Source: Erythrobacter sp. F6033 (GTDB lineage: Bacteria > Pseudomonadota > Alphaproteobacteria > Sphingomonadales > Sphingomonadaceae). Taken from it: a DNA stretch of 64,000 nt. Numbering within the stretch: the stretch's first letter is position 1; the number at the start of each line of letters is the position of its first letter. Positions 36,025-44,302 of this stretch are shown here, piece after piece. Below the pieces are notes generated by a model, which had not been told where the DNA came from, did no database searches, and worked only from the letters and a program-made list of their open reading frames with translations. The stretch is taken from the NCBI RefSeq assembly GCF_023016005.1, contig NZ_JALKAZ010000001.1, positions 1,116,001 through 1,180,000 of the forward strand, in the 5' to 3' direction. A program made the translations under genes and the position numbers.

Positions 36025-37314
36025 TCAGTCAGGGATTTCATCATTGAGCTTCAAGGCTTCGCCTGCAAGGTAGAGCGAGCCTGCGATCAGCACCGGATAA
36101 TCGTCGTACGGAATATCCAACAGCGCATCTTCGAGATTGGCGGCAGGCTTCGCGTCGGGGCCAAATGCACTGGCAGGATGGGCATCGTGATTGGGCACCG
36201 GTACGACCGTCAGTGTTCGGATGCGGTCGCCAAAGGGGCCGATAAAAGAGCCGGGATCCTTGTTATCGAGCATCCCCAAGACAAGGTGCAGCGGACCGTC
36301 CACCGCTTTAGAAATGGCAGCGCCTGCATTGGCGTTATGACCGCCATCGAGAATAACCTCGCGTGTGCCGACCAGCGGACCATTCGCGAGGCGCTGTAGG
36401 CGCGCCGGCCAACACGCTACTTTCAAGCCCGAAATGATCGCTTCTGGCGAAACACTGACCCTTTTCTGATGCCGCACCATAGCAACTGCGAGCGCCGCGT
36501 TGCGGATCTGGTGCATGCCCAATAGGCCCAGTGGAGGGAACGTTAGCGTGCCTTGATCATCACGGTAACTGCCGCTTTCGATCTCGCTATAGTGCCAGTC
36601 TCTATTGATCCTGAACAACAGCGAACCCGCCGTGGCAGATGAGACCTGAATCTGTTTTCTTTCGGGGCTCAACTCACTGACAGACAGCAAAGGCACGTTC
36701 TTCTTCGCAATCCCCGCCTTTTCAAACGCAATCCGCGCCATCGGCTCCGCTGGCACGCCTTCCTCAGGTGCCAGCAAAAACTTCTCATGGTCGATCCCGA
36801 GCGCGGCAATCCCGCAAGCCGCCAGAACATCCGGTTCGAGCACATTCGTCGCATCCAGCCGTCCACCAAGGCCGACTTCAACCACGCAGGCATCGGCTGG
36901 CACACGGGCGAATTCTACGAAGGCGGCGGCGATTGTGATTTCGAAGAAACTGCAGCCGAGCCCCTCGGCGGCGTCGAACACTTCTTCCAGCAATTCGGCC
37001 AGCCGCGCGTCCTCAATCAGCTTTCCAGCGACGCGAAACCGTTCATTGTACCGCACGAGATGCGGAGAGGTCGTAACGTGGACGCTGTATCCTTGCGCCT
37101 CCAACATCGCGCGAAGGAAGGCGCAGGTCGAACCTTTGCCGTTTGTGCCCGCAACATGGAAAACGGGCGGCAGGCGCTTGTGCGGATCACCCAAACGCGA
37201 AAGCAGGGTCTCGATTGCGTCGAGGCCCAACACATCGCGCTGAATACTAAGCCCGCTTAGCCGATCCAGCTGCGCCTGAACGCGCGGATCGTCCGATGAT
37301 CCCATGTCTCTCAT
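36025..37314 (-). CDS. folC: Bifunctional dihydrofolate synthase / folylpolyglutamate synthase
   Basis: Mur-ligase-family enzyme adding glutamate to dihydropteroate and to folates. 429 aa with the ATP-binding VAGTNGKGSTCAFL, the VVEVGLGGRLDATNVL and GIDHEKFL motifs, and the C-terminal ligase domain VILDGGHNANAG. It is the last gene of the accD-linked minus-strand unit, 18 bp downstream of accD. Start could be the ATG at 37314 or the one nine bases inside. Confidence 0.95.
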   Translation of the reverse strand: MRDMGSSDDPRVQAQLDRLSGLSIQRDVLGLDAIETLLSRLGDPHKRLPPVFHVAGTNGKGSTCAFLRAMLEAQGYSVHVTTSPHLVRYNERFRVAGKLIEDARLAELLEEVFDAAEGLGCSFFEITIAAAFVEFARVPADACVVEVGLGGRLDATNVLEPDVLAACGIAALGIDHEKFLLAPEEGVPAEPMARIAFEKAGIAKKNVPLLSVSELSPERKQIQVSSATAGSLLFRINRDWHYSEIESGSYRDDQGTLTFPPLGLLGMHQIRNAALAVAMVRHQKRVSVSPEAIISGLKVACWPARLQRLANGPLVGTREVILDGGHNANAGAAISKAVDGPLHLVLGMLDNKDPGSFIGPFGDRIRTLTVVPVPNHDAHPASAFGPDAKPAANLEDALLDIPYDDYPVLIAGSLYLAGEALKLNDEIPD

Positions 37315-37332
37315 GGTAGAGGCTACGCGCGG

Positions 37333-38184
37333 TTAGGCGGCAGCTTGCGGCTGCAGATAGTCGATCACATTGCCGAGCGTGTCTTTCAACTCGCGGCGGT
37401 GAACAACCATATCGACCATGCCGTGCTTGTGCAGATATTCCGCGCGCTGGAACCCTTCGGGCAATTGCTCGCGAATGGTATCCTGGATCACACGCTGTCC
37501 TGCAAAACCGATTAGCGCGCCGGGTTCTGCAATGTGAATATCGCCCAGCATGGCGTAACTCGCGGTAACACCGCCCGTCGTCGGGTCAGTCAGCACAACA
37601 ATATAGGGCAGGCCTGCATTCTTGAGGCGGCGCGTCATCACGGTGGCGCGCGGCATCTGCATAAGGCTCAAGATGCCTTCCTGCATACGCGCGCCGCCCG
37701 CTGCGGTTACGACGATATACGGGCACTTGCGGGTCAAAGCGCGCTCGGCACCCGCGCAAAACGCCATGCCCACGGCCATTCCCATGGAACCGCCCATAAA
37801 GGAGAAGTCCTGCACACCGACCACGGCAGGGCGGCCATCGATTGTGCCGGAGCCAACCGAATAGGCATCGTGGTGAGGGTTCTTTGCCCGCGCTTCTTTG
37901 AGGCGGTCCGTGTATTTCTTGGAATCCTTGAACTTCAGCGGATCCTCGGTCACCTGCGGCTGTGGCAGCAGTTCAAAGCCATCGTCGAGCAGCAATGCCA
38001 GCCGCGCATCGGCGCTGATCCGGCCATGATGCTCACAGCGCGGGCAAACGCTCAGATTGTCTTCGTATTCCTGGACAAACAGCATTTCCTGACAGGATTT
38101 GCATTTGATCCAGAGATCTTTTTCAGACGTCTTTTTCTCGTCGGAAAAGCCCAGCGAATTGCGGACACGGGTGAACCAGTTCAT
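37333..38184 (-). CDS. accD: Acetyl-CoA carboxylase carboxyltransferase subunit beta
   Basis: Transfers the carboxyl group from biotin to acetyl-CoA with AccA, first step of fatty-acid synthesis. 283 aa with the N-terminal four-cysteine zinc ribbon (Cys28, Cys31, Cys47, Cys50) and the carboxyltransferase core ([46 protein letters not shown]). AAGGG lies before the ATG. It sits between trpA and folC, the usual alphaproteobacterial order trpFBA-accD-folC. Confidence 0.97.
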   Translation of the reverse strand: MNWFTRVRNSLGFSDEKKTSEKDLWIKCKSCQEMLFVQEYEDNLSVCPRCEHHGRISADARLALLLDDGFELLPQPQVTEDPLKFKDSKKYTDRLKEARAKNPHHDAYSVGSGTIDGRPAVVGVQDFSFMGGSMGMAVGMAFCAGAERALTRKCPYIVVTAAGGARMQEGILSLMQMPRATVMTRRLKNAGLPYIVVLTDPTTGGVTASYAMLGDIHIAEPGALIGFAGQRVIQDTIREQLPEGFQRAEYLHKHGMVDMVVHRRELKDTLGNVIDYLQPQAAA

Positions 38185-38196
38185 TGCTTTTTTCCC

Positions 38197-38982
38197 TTAG
38201 GAGCGCGCATTTTTGATGGCGGCGACCATTGCTGTTGTCAGCTCTTGTAGCTTGGCCGGAGCCTCTTGGCCAAATTTCTCGACCAGATCGATGAAGGCAG
38301 AGCCGACGACGACTCCGTCAGCAACTTTTGCGATTTCGGCGGCTTGCTCCGGTGTGCGAACACCGAATCCGACCGCCACGGGTAGATCGGTCGATTGTTT
38401 GATGCGCGCGACATTCTCCTCGATGGAGGCGGTGGCGGCCTGCTGTTTGCCGGTGATGCCCGCGACGGAGACGTAATAGACGAAGCCTTGCGACCCTTCG
38501 AGAACTGCGGGCAGGCGCGCGGCATCGGTGGTGGGTGTCGCGAGCCGGATCGGGGCGATGCCCTGATCGCGCAGGGCCGGGCCAAGTGCATCGTCTTCTT
38601 CAGGTGGAATATCGACGCAGATCACACCATCGACGCCTGACCCCTTGGCTGCATTCGCAAACCATTCCGGCCCGCGCCGGATCATCGGGTTGGCATAGCC
38701 CATCAGGACCAGCGGAATGTCCGGATGCCGGGCGCGGAAATCAAAGGCGATTTGCAGCACATCGGCGGTGGTCGTTCCCGCGCCAAGGCTGCGCAAATTC
38801 GCCGCCTGAATGGCAGGGCCATCGGCCATTGGATCGGTGAAGGGCATACCCAACTCGATCACATCAGCGCCGCCAGCGGCCAGCGCATCAAGATTGGCAG
38901 CCGTATCGCCATCACCAGCGGTGATAAAGGCGACAAAGGCGGCGTGGGGTTTGGAGAAGGCAGATTGGAGGCGATTAGTCAC
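38197..38982 (-). CDS. trpA: Tryptophan synthase alpha subunit
   Basis: Cleaves indole-3-glycerol phosphate to indole, which is channelled to TrpB. 261 aa TIM barrel with the catalytic Glu in [16 protein letters not shown] and the Asp-containing [12 protein letters not shown] segment, then the phosphate-binding [10 protein letters not shown] and VVGSAF. It overlaps by eight bases a small membrane-protein frame that separates it from trpB. Confidence 0.97.
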   Translation of the reverse strand: MTNRLQSAFSKPHAAFVAFITAGDGDTAANLDALAAGGADVIELGMPFTDPMADGPAIQAANLRSLGAGTTTADVLQIAFDFRARHPDIPLVLMGYANPMIRRGPEWFANAAKGSGVDGVICVDIPPEEDDALGPALRDQGIAPIRLATPTTDAARLPAVLEGSQGFVYYVSVAGITGKQQAATASIEENVARIKQSTDLPVAVGFGVRTPEQAAEIAKVADGVVVGSAFIDLVEKFGQEAPAKLQELTTAMVAAIKNARS

Positions 38983-39160
38983 TGGTGTTTCTCGTTGGAT
39001 TTGTGATGAGCAGACCGATCCATGCGAAGGTCGCGGCGGCGAAGCCGATGTTCAACACGATTCCAAACTCGGTTTCGCGAACGGCATCAAATTGGCGAAG
39101 AAACAGCCAAGTGCAAACAGATCCTGTGTAAATAAGGGATATGAAGAGCCTTGTGCTCAT
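38975..39160 (-). CDS. Small two-span membrane protein in the trp operon
   Basis: 61 aa with two hydrophobic segments ([17 protein letters not shown] and [19 protein letters not shown]) joined by a short polar loop containing RQFDAVRET. It starts with ATG at 39160 and overlaps trpA by eight bases, which suggests coupled translation. It is not recognised and no known function can be given; its size leaves it open to doubt. A REP-like inverted repeat lies between it and trpB. Confidence 0.55.
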   Translation of the reverse strand: MSTRLFISLIYTGSVCTWLFLRQFDAVRETEFGIVLNIGFAAATFAWIGLLITNPTRNTSD

Positions 39161-39194
39161 ATTTCGGATCCGCGTTTAAACATTTCGTCGCTCT

Positions 39195-39262
39195 GGACTT
39201 GATACGGAGTTTGACTTCTTTGAGCGCGGTGACGAAAGGAAGCCTGATCTCGGATCAAGTCC
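39195..39262. repeat. REP-like imperfect inverted repeat between trpB and trpA
   Basis: GGACTTGAT (39195-39203) has its exact complement ATCAAGTCC at 39254-39262. The arms continue with imperfect matches (ACGGA against TCTCGG) and are flanked by GTCG and CGAC. The sequence resembles the GGACTTGATCCGGGA repeat that is scattered in many sphingomonad genomes. I saw only this one copy in the window. Confidence 0.5.
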
Positions 39263-39290
39263 GGGATTACGACCAAGGAAGGGGCGATGC

Positions 39291-40502
39291 TCAAATCTCC
39301 ACTCCCAGCTTTTCAGCCACGGTGAAGATATCCTTATCGCCGCGTCCGCAGAGATTCATCAGGATGATCTGATCTTCGCTCATTTGCTTGACGCGCTTTG
39401 CGACGGCGGCGATGGCGTGGGATGGTTCCAACGCGGGGATGATGCCTTCAGTGCGGCAGAGCAGTTGGAAACCGTCCAGTGCTTCTTCATCCGTCACAGC
39501 GGTGTATTCGACGCGTCCACTTTCCTTAAGCCATGCGTGCTCCGGGCCGATGCCGGGATAATCGAGGCCGGCGCTGATCGAGTGGCCTTCGGTGATCTGG
39601 CCATCTTCGTCTTGCAGCAGATAAGTCTTGTTGCCGTGGAGCACACCGGGCGTTCCGCCCAGCAAGCTTGCCGCGTGTTCGTCGCCATCAAGGCCGTGTC
39701 CTGCCGCTTCGACGCCAAGCATCTTCACGTCCGCATCGTCGAGGAACGGGTGGAACAGTCCCAGCGCATTCGATCCGCCGCCGATGCACGCAATCAGCAG
39801 GTCTGGCAGGCGGCCCACGCGATCAAGCATTTGCGCACGCGCTTCGGTGCCGATCACGCTTTGGAAATTGCGGACCATTTCGGGATAGGGGTGAGGGCCA
39901 GCGGCTGTGCCGATGATATAGAACGTGTCGTGCACATTCGCGACCCAGTCGCGCAGCCCTTCATTCATGGCGTCTTTGAGCGTCGCGCCGCCGCTGGTGA
40001 CGGGCACGACTTCCGCGCCGAGCAGCTTCATGCGGAACACGTTGGGCGATTGCCGCTTTACGTCCTCCGCGCCCATATAGATTACGCAGGGAAGGCCAAA
40101 CCGCGCGCAGACGGTCGCGGTCGCAACGCCGTGCTGTCCTGCACCGGTCTCCGCGATAATCCGCGTTTTGCCCATGCGTTTCGCAAGCAGGATTTGCCCG
40201 ATGCAATTGTTGATCTTGTGCGCGCCGGTGTGGTTGAGCTCGTCGCGTTTGAACCAGACCTGTGCGCCGCCAAGAGCCTCGGTAAGCCGCTCGGCATGGT
40301 AAAGCGGGGAAGGGCGACCGACATAATGCTTCATCAGGTCGTCAAATTCTGCGGCAAATGCCGGATCATTTTGCGCGGCGCGATATTCACGCTCCAGATC
40401 GAGGATCAGCGGCATCAGCGTTTCGGCGACATAACGCCCGCCAAAATCGCCAAAATGGCCGCGATCATCGGGCTGCGTGCGGAAAGAGTTGGGTGAGTTC
40501 AT
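39291..40502 (-). CDS. trpB: Tryptophan synthase beta subunit
   Basis: PLP enzyme joining indole and serine to tryptophan. 403 aa with [11 protein letters not shown] at the N-terminus, the PLP lysine in [13 protein letters not shown], the [10 protein letters not shown] segment, the [13 protein letters not shown] phosphate loop and the C-terminal SGRGDKD-type end ([11 protein letters not shown]). It lies 20 bp downstream of trpF. Confidence 0.98.
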   Translation of the reverse strand: MNSPNSFRTQPDDRGHFGDFGGRYVAETLMPLILDLEREYRAAQNDPAFAAEFDDLMKHYVGRPSPLYHAERLTEALGGAQVWFKRDELNHTGAHKINNCIGQILLAKRMGKTRIIAETGAGQHGVATATVCARFGLPCVIYMGAEDVKRQSPNVFRMKLLGAEVVPVTSGGATLKDAMNEGLRDWVANVHDTFYIIGTAAGPHPYPEMVRNFQSVIGTEARAQMLDRVGRLPDLLIACIGGGSNALGLFHPFLDDADVKMLGVEAAGHGLDGDEHAASLLGGTPGVLHGNKTYLLQDEDGQITEGHSISAGLDYPGIGPEHAWLKESGRVEYTAVTDEEALDGFQLLCRTEGIIPALEPSHAIAAVAKRVKQMSEDQIILMNLCGRGDKDIFTVAEKLGVEI

Positions 40503-40521
40503 TGCAGTCGCTTTGAGAGGG

Positions 40522-41160
40522 TTACGCTTCGAGAGCGGCTTTGCAGAAGGCGGCGATCTTGTCCACGTCCTTCACGCCCGGCGCGCCCTCCAAACCGGAT
40601 GAGGCATCGACCAGTTGGGTGCCCGTTTCGCGGATCGCATCGGCAACATTGTCCGGTCCCAAACCACCCGCGAGGCCCCAAGAAATGCGGTGATCGAAGT
40701 CTTTGAGCACATCCCAGCGAAATGTCTCTCCATTGCCGCCGGGCAGCGCCTTTGCAGGCGCATCGAACAACAGGCGATCAACCGCGCCCTCAAACCGCGC
40801 AGATTTCGCCAGCGTCTCGGCATCCTTCACGCCGAGCGCTTTCCACGTTTCAACTTTGGTCTTTTCGCGGATAAGTTTGATCCATTCGGGCGTCTCGTTG
40901 CCGTGGAACTGGATCACATCGGGCTTGACCAATTCCAATGCTTTGCCGGTGGTTTGCACATCTGCGTTCACCGTCAACAGAACTGTCTTCACATGGTCCG
41001 GCACCATAGCGCGGAGTCGCGCTGCGTCTTCGAGCGAGAGATGCCGCGGGCTGGGTTCAAAATGGACAAGGCCCACATGCGTCGCGCCCGCGCCAATCGC
41101 CGCGCTTAGCGCCTCGGGCGTGGAGAGGCCGCAGATCTTGATAAGAGTGTCTTTGCTCAT
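40522..41160 (-). CDS. trpF: Phosphoribosylanthranilate isomerase
   Basis: Amadori rearrangement of PRA to CdRP in tryptophan synthesis. 212 aa (beta/alpha)8 barrel: the opening [12 protein letters not shown] carries the catalytic cysteine, the VQFHGNE motif is visible, and the C-terminal [14 protein letters not shown] and [14 protein letters not shown] motifs bind phosphate. First gene of the trpF-trpB-trpA-accD-folC unit; the promoter must lie in the 87 bp shared with the divergent lipoprotein gene. Confidence 0.96.
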   Translation of the reverse strand: MSKDTLIKICGLSTPEALSAAIGAGATHVGLVHFEPSPRHLSLEDAARLRAMVPDHVKTVLLTVNADVQTTGKALELVKPDVIQFHGNETPEWIKLIREKTKVETWKALGVKDAETLAKSARFEGAVDRLLFDAPAKALPGGNGETFRWDVLKDFDHRISWGLAGGLGPDNVADAIRETGTQLVDASSGLEGAPGVKDVDKIAAFCKAALEA

Positions 41161-41247
41161 GCTGGCGGCTCTAACTGTCTTGAAGGCTTGCGTTAAGTGG
41201 GAAATCTTCGTTAGTTTAAAAGCAAGAATGGCGAGGGGACATAGGCG

Positions 41248-41712
41248 ATGATTTCGAGAATTTTGCTGGCGTTTTTTGGGGCAATCGCGCTTGCGGCCTG
41301 CAACCCGATTGAAAACCTTGAGCAGAGCGAGTCGAAAATCGCTCAGTACGAAAAAGCGTATTCCGCCGGGAATACCGATGCTTTGTGGAGAATGTCCGGC
41401 GAGAAACTGCGCGAAATCACCCCGAGAGGAGATTTTGATAATCTCGTCACCGTGTTCAACTCACGGCTTGGTAAGATCGAATCCTCGGAAAGATCGAATT
41501 TCAGCGTCAATACGAACAATGGCGTGACGCAAACCGTGATCGTAATGGATACTCAGTTTGAGCAGGGTGAGGGGACGCAGACCTACACATTCTTCGGCCA
41601 TGGCGAAGATATGGAATTGGTCGGTTGGAACGTCGATTCGCCGCGTCTGGCGGTAACAGTCGATGATTTGAAAGCGGTGGAAGACGCACGCGGGGAGGCC
41701 GCCGCTGAGTAA
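41248..41712 (+). CDS. Putative lipoprotein of unknown function
   Basis: 154 aa with a lipoprotein signal: MISRILLAFFGAIALAAC, where LAAC is the lipobox, so Cys18 is predicted to be lipidated. The mature part is a small alpha+beta domain (KIAQYEKAYSAGNTDALW, then a beta-rich TQTVIVMDTQFE and TQTYTFF). The shape resembles small SnoaL/NTF2-like or DUF4019-type lipoproteins, but I cannot assign it firmly. GAGGGGAC lies before the ATG. It is on the opposite strand to the pyrF and trpF genes on either side. Confidence 0.75.
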   Translation: MISRILLAFFGAIALAACNPIENLEQSESKIAQYEKAYSAGNTDALWRMSGEKLREITPRGDFDNLVTVFNSRLGKIESSERSNFSVNTNNGVTQTVIVMDTQFEQGEGTQTYTFFGHGEDMELVGWNVDSPRLAVTVDDLKAVEDARGEAAAE

Positions 41713-41718
41713 ACCAGC

Positions 41719-42393
41719 TTAAAGCGTCGCTTCGATAGCCCGTGCTGCAGCTTCGGGATCGTCTGCACGGCTAATTGGGCGCCCAATCACAAGAACACTG
41801 GCGCCATTATCGCGTGCTTTGCGCGGAGTGACGACGCGTTTCTGATCGCCGACCGTGTTGCCAGCGGGGCGCAGGCCCGGGACGACGAAATACCCGTCTT
41901 TCCATTGTTTGCGGACTTCGCCGACTTCTTGTCCTGAACACACGATCCCATCCAGCCCGGCTTCGTGCGCCAGATCCGCTAGGCGCATCACATGGTCATG
42001 TGTGGTTCCGCCAACGCCCGCGCGTTTCAGATCGGCTTCATCAAGGCTGGTGAGGGCCGTCACAGCGACGACTTTGCAGCCCTCGGCAGCAGCGGCTTTA
42101 GCATCTTCCATCATCGCGCGTCCGCCACTGGCGTGGACGGTGACGATGGCGGGCTCATAGACGTGGATCGCCTGCATCGCGCCTGCGACGGTGTTCGGAA
42201 TGTCGTGGAATTTCAGGTCGAGGAAGATCGGCAGGCCCATATGGGCGATCTCGTGGACGCCGTGCCCGCCATGCGCGCAGAAAAACTCCAGCCCCAGCTT
42301 CACCCCGCCAATATGCGCTTTGACCTTTTCCAGCAAAGCTTTTGCTGGCTCGATCTGCGGCACATCGAGCGCGAGGAAGACAGGGTTGCTCAT
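41719..42393 (-). CDS. pyrF: Orotidine 5'-phosphate decarboxylase
   Basis: Last step of UMP synthesis. 224 aa with the catalytic loop FLDLKFHDIPNTV (Asp-Lys-Asp array), VTVHASGG, and the C-terminal PGLRPAG and VIGRPIS motifs. The ATG overlaps the lapA stop codon by one base (TAATG), so translation is coupled. It is convergent with the lipoprotein gene. Confidence 0.97.
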   Translation of the reverse strand: MSNPVFLALDVPQIEPAKALLEKVKAHIGGVKLGLEFFCAHGGHGVHEIAHMGLPIFLDLKFHDIPNTVAGAMQAIHVYEPAIVTVHASGGRAMMEDAKAAAAEGCKVVAVTALTSLDEADLKRAGVGGTTHDHVMRLADLAHEAGLDGIVCSGQEVGEVRKQWKDGYFVVPGLRPAGNTVGDQKRVVTPRKARDNGASVLVIGRPISRADDPEAAARAIEATL

Positions 42394-42770
42394 TATCCGT
42401 CTGCCGAATCGGTCGGGGTCAAACTATCCCCGGGCTTTACCGTGCTTTCCACAGGCTTTTCCACAGCAGGCGGTGGAACTGCGACCGGAGTTGTATCGGC
42501 TGTTGGCTCATGCCTCCGCGCGAGAGCGCTCGACTTCACCGAGTTTTCAAGGCTGCGAATGCGGCGATTGAGGCTCCAAGTGACGCTGCGATGCAGCAGC
42601 CACATGGGCAACAGACCCAGCAAGAAGGCGATAATCACCAGCGCCGGAACTTTCGTTTCAAGGACGAGATTGTCCCACAGCGTCACTTCAACTGGCTGCC
42701 AGTTGAAGAACGAGAAGGCCAGGATCGCGAACAGGATCAGAACCCAGATTAATGTGCGAACGATCTGCAT
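42393..42770 (-). CDS. LapA-domain (DUF1049) inner-membrane protein
   Basis: 125 aa with two membrane spans (about 5-24 and 42-62) and an RRIRSLEN coiled-coil segment after the second, the LapA/DUF1049 layout linked in other bacteria to lipopolysaccharide assembly. A Pro/Thr-rich low-complexity tail of about 45 residues follows. AGGAGAGG precedes the ATG. Its stop and the pyrF start overlap. Confidence 0.85.
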   Translation of the reverse strand: MQIVRTLIWVLILFAILAFSFFNWQPVEVTLWDNLVLETKVPALVIIAFLLGLLPMWLLHRSVTWSLNRRIRSLENSVKSSALARRHEPTADTTPVAVPPPAVEKPVESTVKPGDSLTPTDSADG

Positions 42771-42851
42771 GGGCAGCGCCTCTCCTATTGTTCCCGTGCG
42801 GTTGGCCCGAAAGCCTAAGCCATTTGCCGCCAGTGTCTAGTTTTGCGAGCC

Positions 42852-44162
42852 TTATCCGAACACGCGGTCGAAAATCGTGTCGACATTCTTGAAGTGGTAG
42901 GCGAGATCGAATTTCTCTTCCAGCTCGCTCGCCGATAGCGCCGCTGTGACCTCTTCGTCGCCTTTGAGCAGTTCGAGCAACGACATCGCGCCGTTCGATT
43001 CCCACACCTTCATCGCGTTACGCTGGACAAGGCGATAGGCGTCTTCGCGGCTTACACCGGCCTGTGTCAGAGCCAGCAAAACGCGTTGTGAATGGACCAG
43101 GCCGCCCATCGCATCGAGATTGGCCTGCATCCGCTCAGGATAGATCAGCAGCTTTTCTACAACGCCGGTCAGGCGAGCGAGCGCGAAATCCAGTGTGATG
43201 GTCGCGTCAGGGCCGATGAAACGCTCGACGGACGAGTGGGAGATGTCCCGTTCGTGCCACAGCGCAACATTTTCCAGCGCGGGCAGGGCGTAAGCGCGGA
43301 TCATGCGCGCTTGGCCTGTCAGATTCTCTGTGAGGATCGGGTTGCGTTTGTGCGGCATCGCCGACGAACCCTTTTGCCCTTTGGAGAAGAACTCTTCGGC
43401 TTCGAGCACCTCGGTGCGCTGTAGGTGGCGCACTTCAACGGCGAGCCGCTCGATTGAGCCCGCGATGACTGCAAGGGTCGAGAAATACATCGCGTGGCGA
43501 TCACGCGGGATCACCTGTGTGCTGACCGGTTCGATTTCGAGGCCAAGTTGCTCGGCGACATAGGCTTCGACTTCGGGATCGATATTGGCAAATGTGCCAA
43601 CCGCGCCGGATACCGCACATGTCGCGATTTCTTTGCGCGCGGCGACCAGCCGATCACGGCAGCGGTCAAATTCGGCGTAGGCCTGAGCAAGCTTAAGCCC
43701 AAAGGTGACTGGTTCAGCATGGATTCCATGGCTGCGCCCGATAGTCGGCGTGTATTTGTGCTCTTCTGCTCGGGTTTTGATCGCGGCAAGCAAGCCATCA
43801 AGATCGGCCAGCAACAGGTCAGTGGCGCGGGCAAGTTGCACTGAGAGTGTTGTGTCGAGCACGTCAGAAGACGTCATGCCCTGGTGCATAAAGCGGGCTT
43901 CGTCGCCGACTTGCTCTGCCACCCATGTGAGAAAGGCGATCACGTCGTGCTTGGTAACGGCCTCGATAGCATCAATCGCCTCGACGTCGATTTTCGGGTT
44001 GGTCGCCCACCAATCCCACAGCGCCTTACCCGCGCTTTCAGGAACAACGCCCATTTCACCGAGCTTTTGCGTGGCGTGTGCCTCAATCTCGAACCAGATG
44101 CGAAACTTCGCTTCCGGCTCCCACAGGGCGGACATTTCGGGGCGGGCATAACGCGGGACCAT
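42852..44162 (-). CDS. purB: Adenylosuccinate lyase
   Basis: Cleaves SAICAR and adenylosuccinate in purine synthesis. 436 aa of the fumarase/aspartase superfamily: MVPRYARPEMSALW is the standard opening, HQGMTSSDVLDT holds the general-acid region, and GSSAMPHKRNP is the signature flexible loop with the catalytic serine. Separate transcription from lapA is possible given the 81-bp gap. Confidence 0.97.
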   Translation of the reverse strand: MVPRYARPEMSALWEPEAKFRIWFEIEAHATQKLGEMGVVPESAGKALWDWWATNPKIDVEAIDAIEAVTKHDVIAFLTWVAEQVGDEARFMHQGMTSSDVLDTTLSVQLARATDLLLADLDGLLAAIKTRAEEHKYTPTIGRSHGIHAEPVTFGLKLAQAYAEFDRCRDRLVAARKEIATCAVSGAVGTFANIDPEVEAYVAEQLGLEIEPVSTQVIPRDRHAMYFSTLAVIAGSIERLAVEVRHLQRTEVLEAEEFFSKGQKGSSAMPHKRNPILTENLTGQARMIRAYALPALENVALWHERDISHSSVERFIGPDATITLDFALARLTGVVEKLLIYPERMQANLDAMGGLVHSQRVLLALTQAGVSREDAYRLVQRNAMKVWESNGAMSLLELLKGDEEVTAALSASELEEKFDLAYHFKNVDTIFDRVFG

Positions 44163-44302
44163 GGTGAACTTCCTCGGCGATTCTGAATAATTTTCGGGTC
44201 ATTGGCGCGGCTATTGTGCGCAGCCGCTCTTGGCAAGGGGCGCTGCATAGGCTGTAACCAATTGTGGGTGCGCGCGAACCAGCGCGTAGGAGGAAATTTG
44301 GC

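Noticed and set aside
39384..40496. 370-codon open frame antisense to trpB
   Set aside because: trpB is complete and well conserved; the antisense frame has no recognisable domain.
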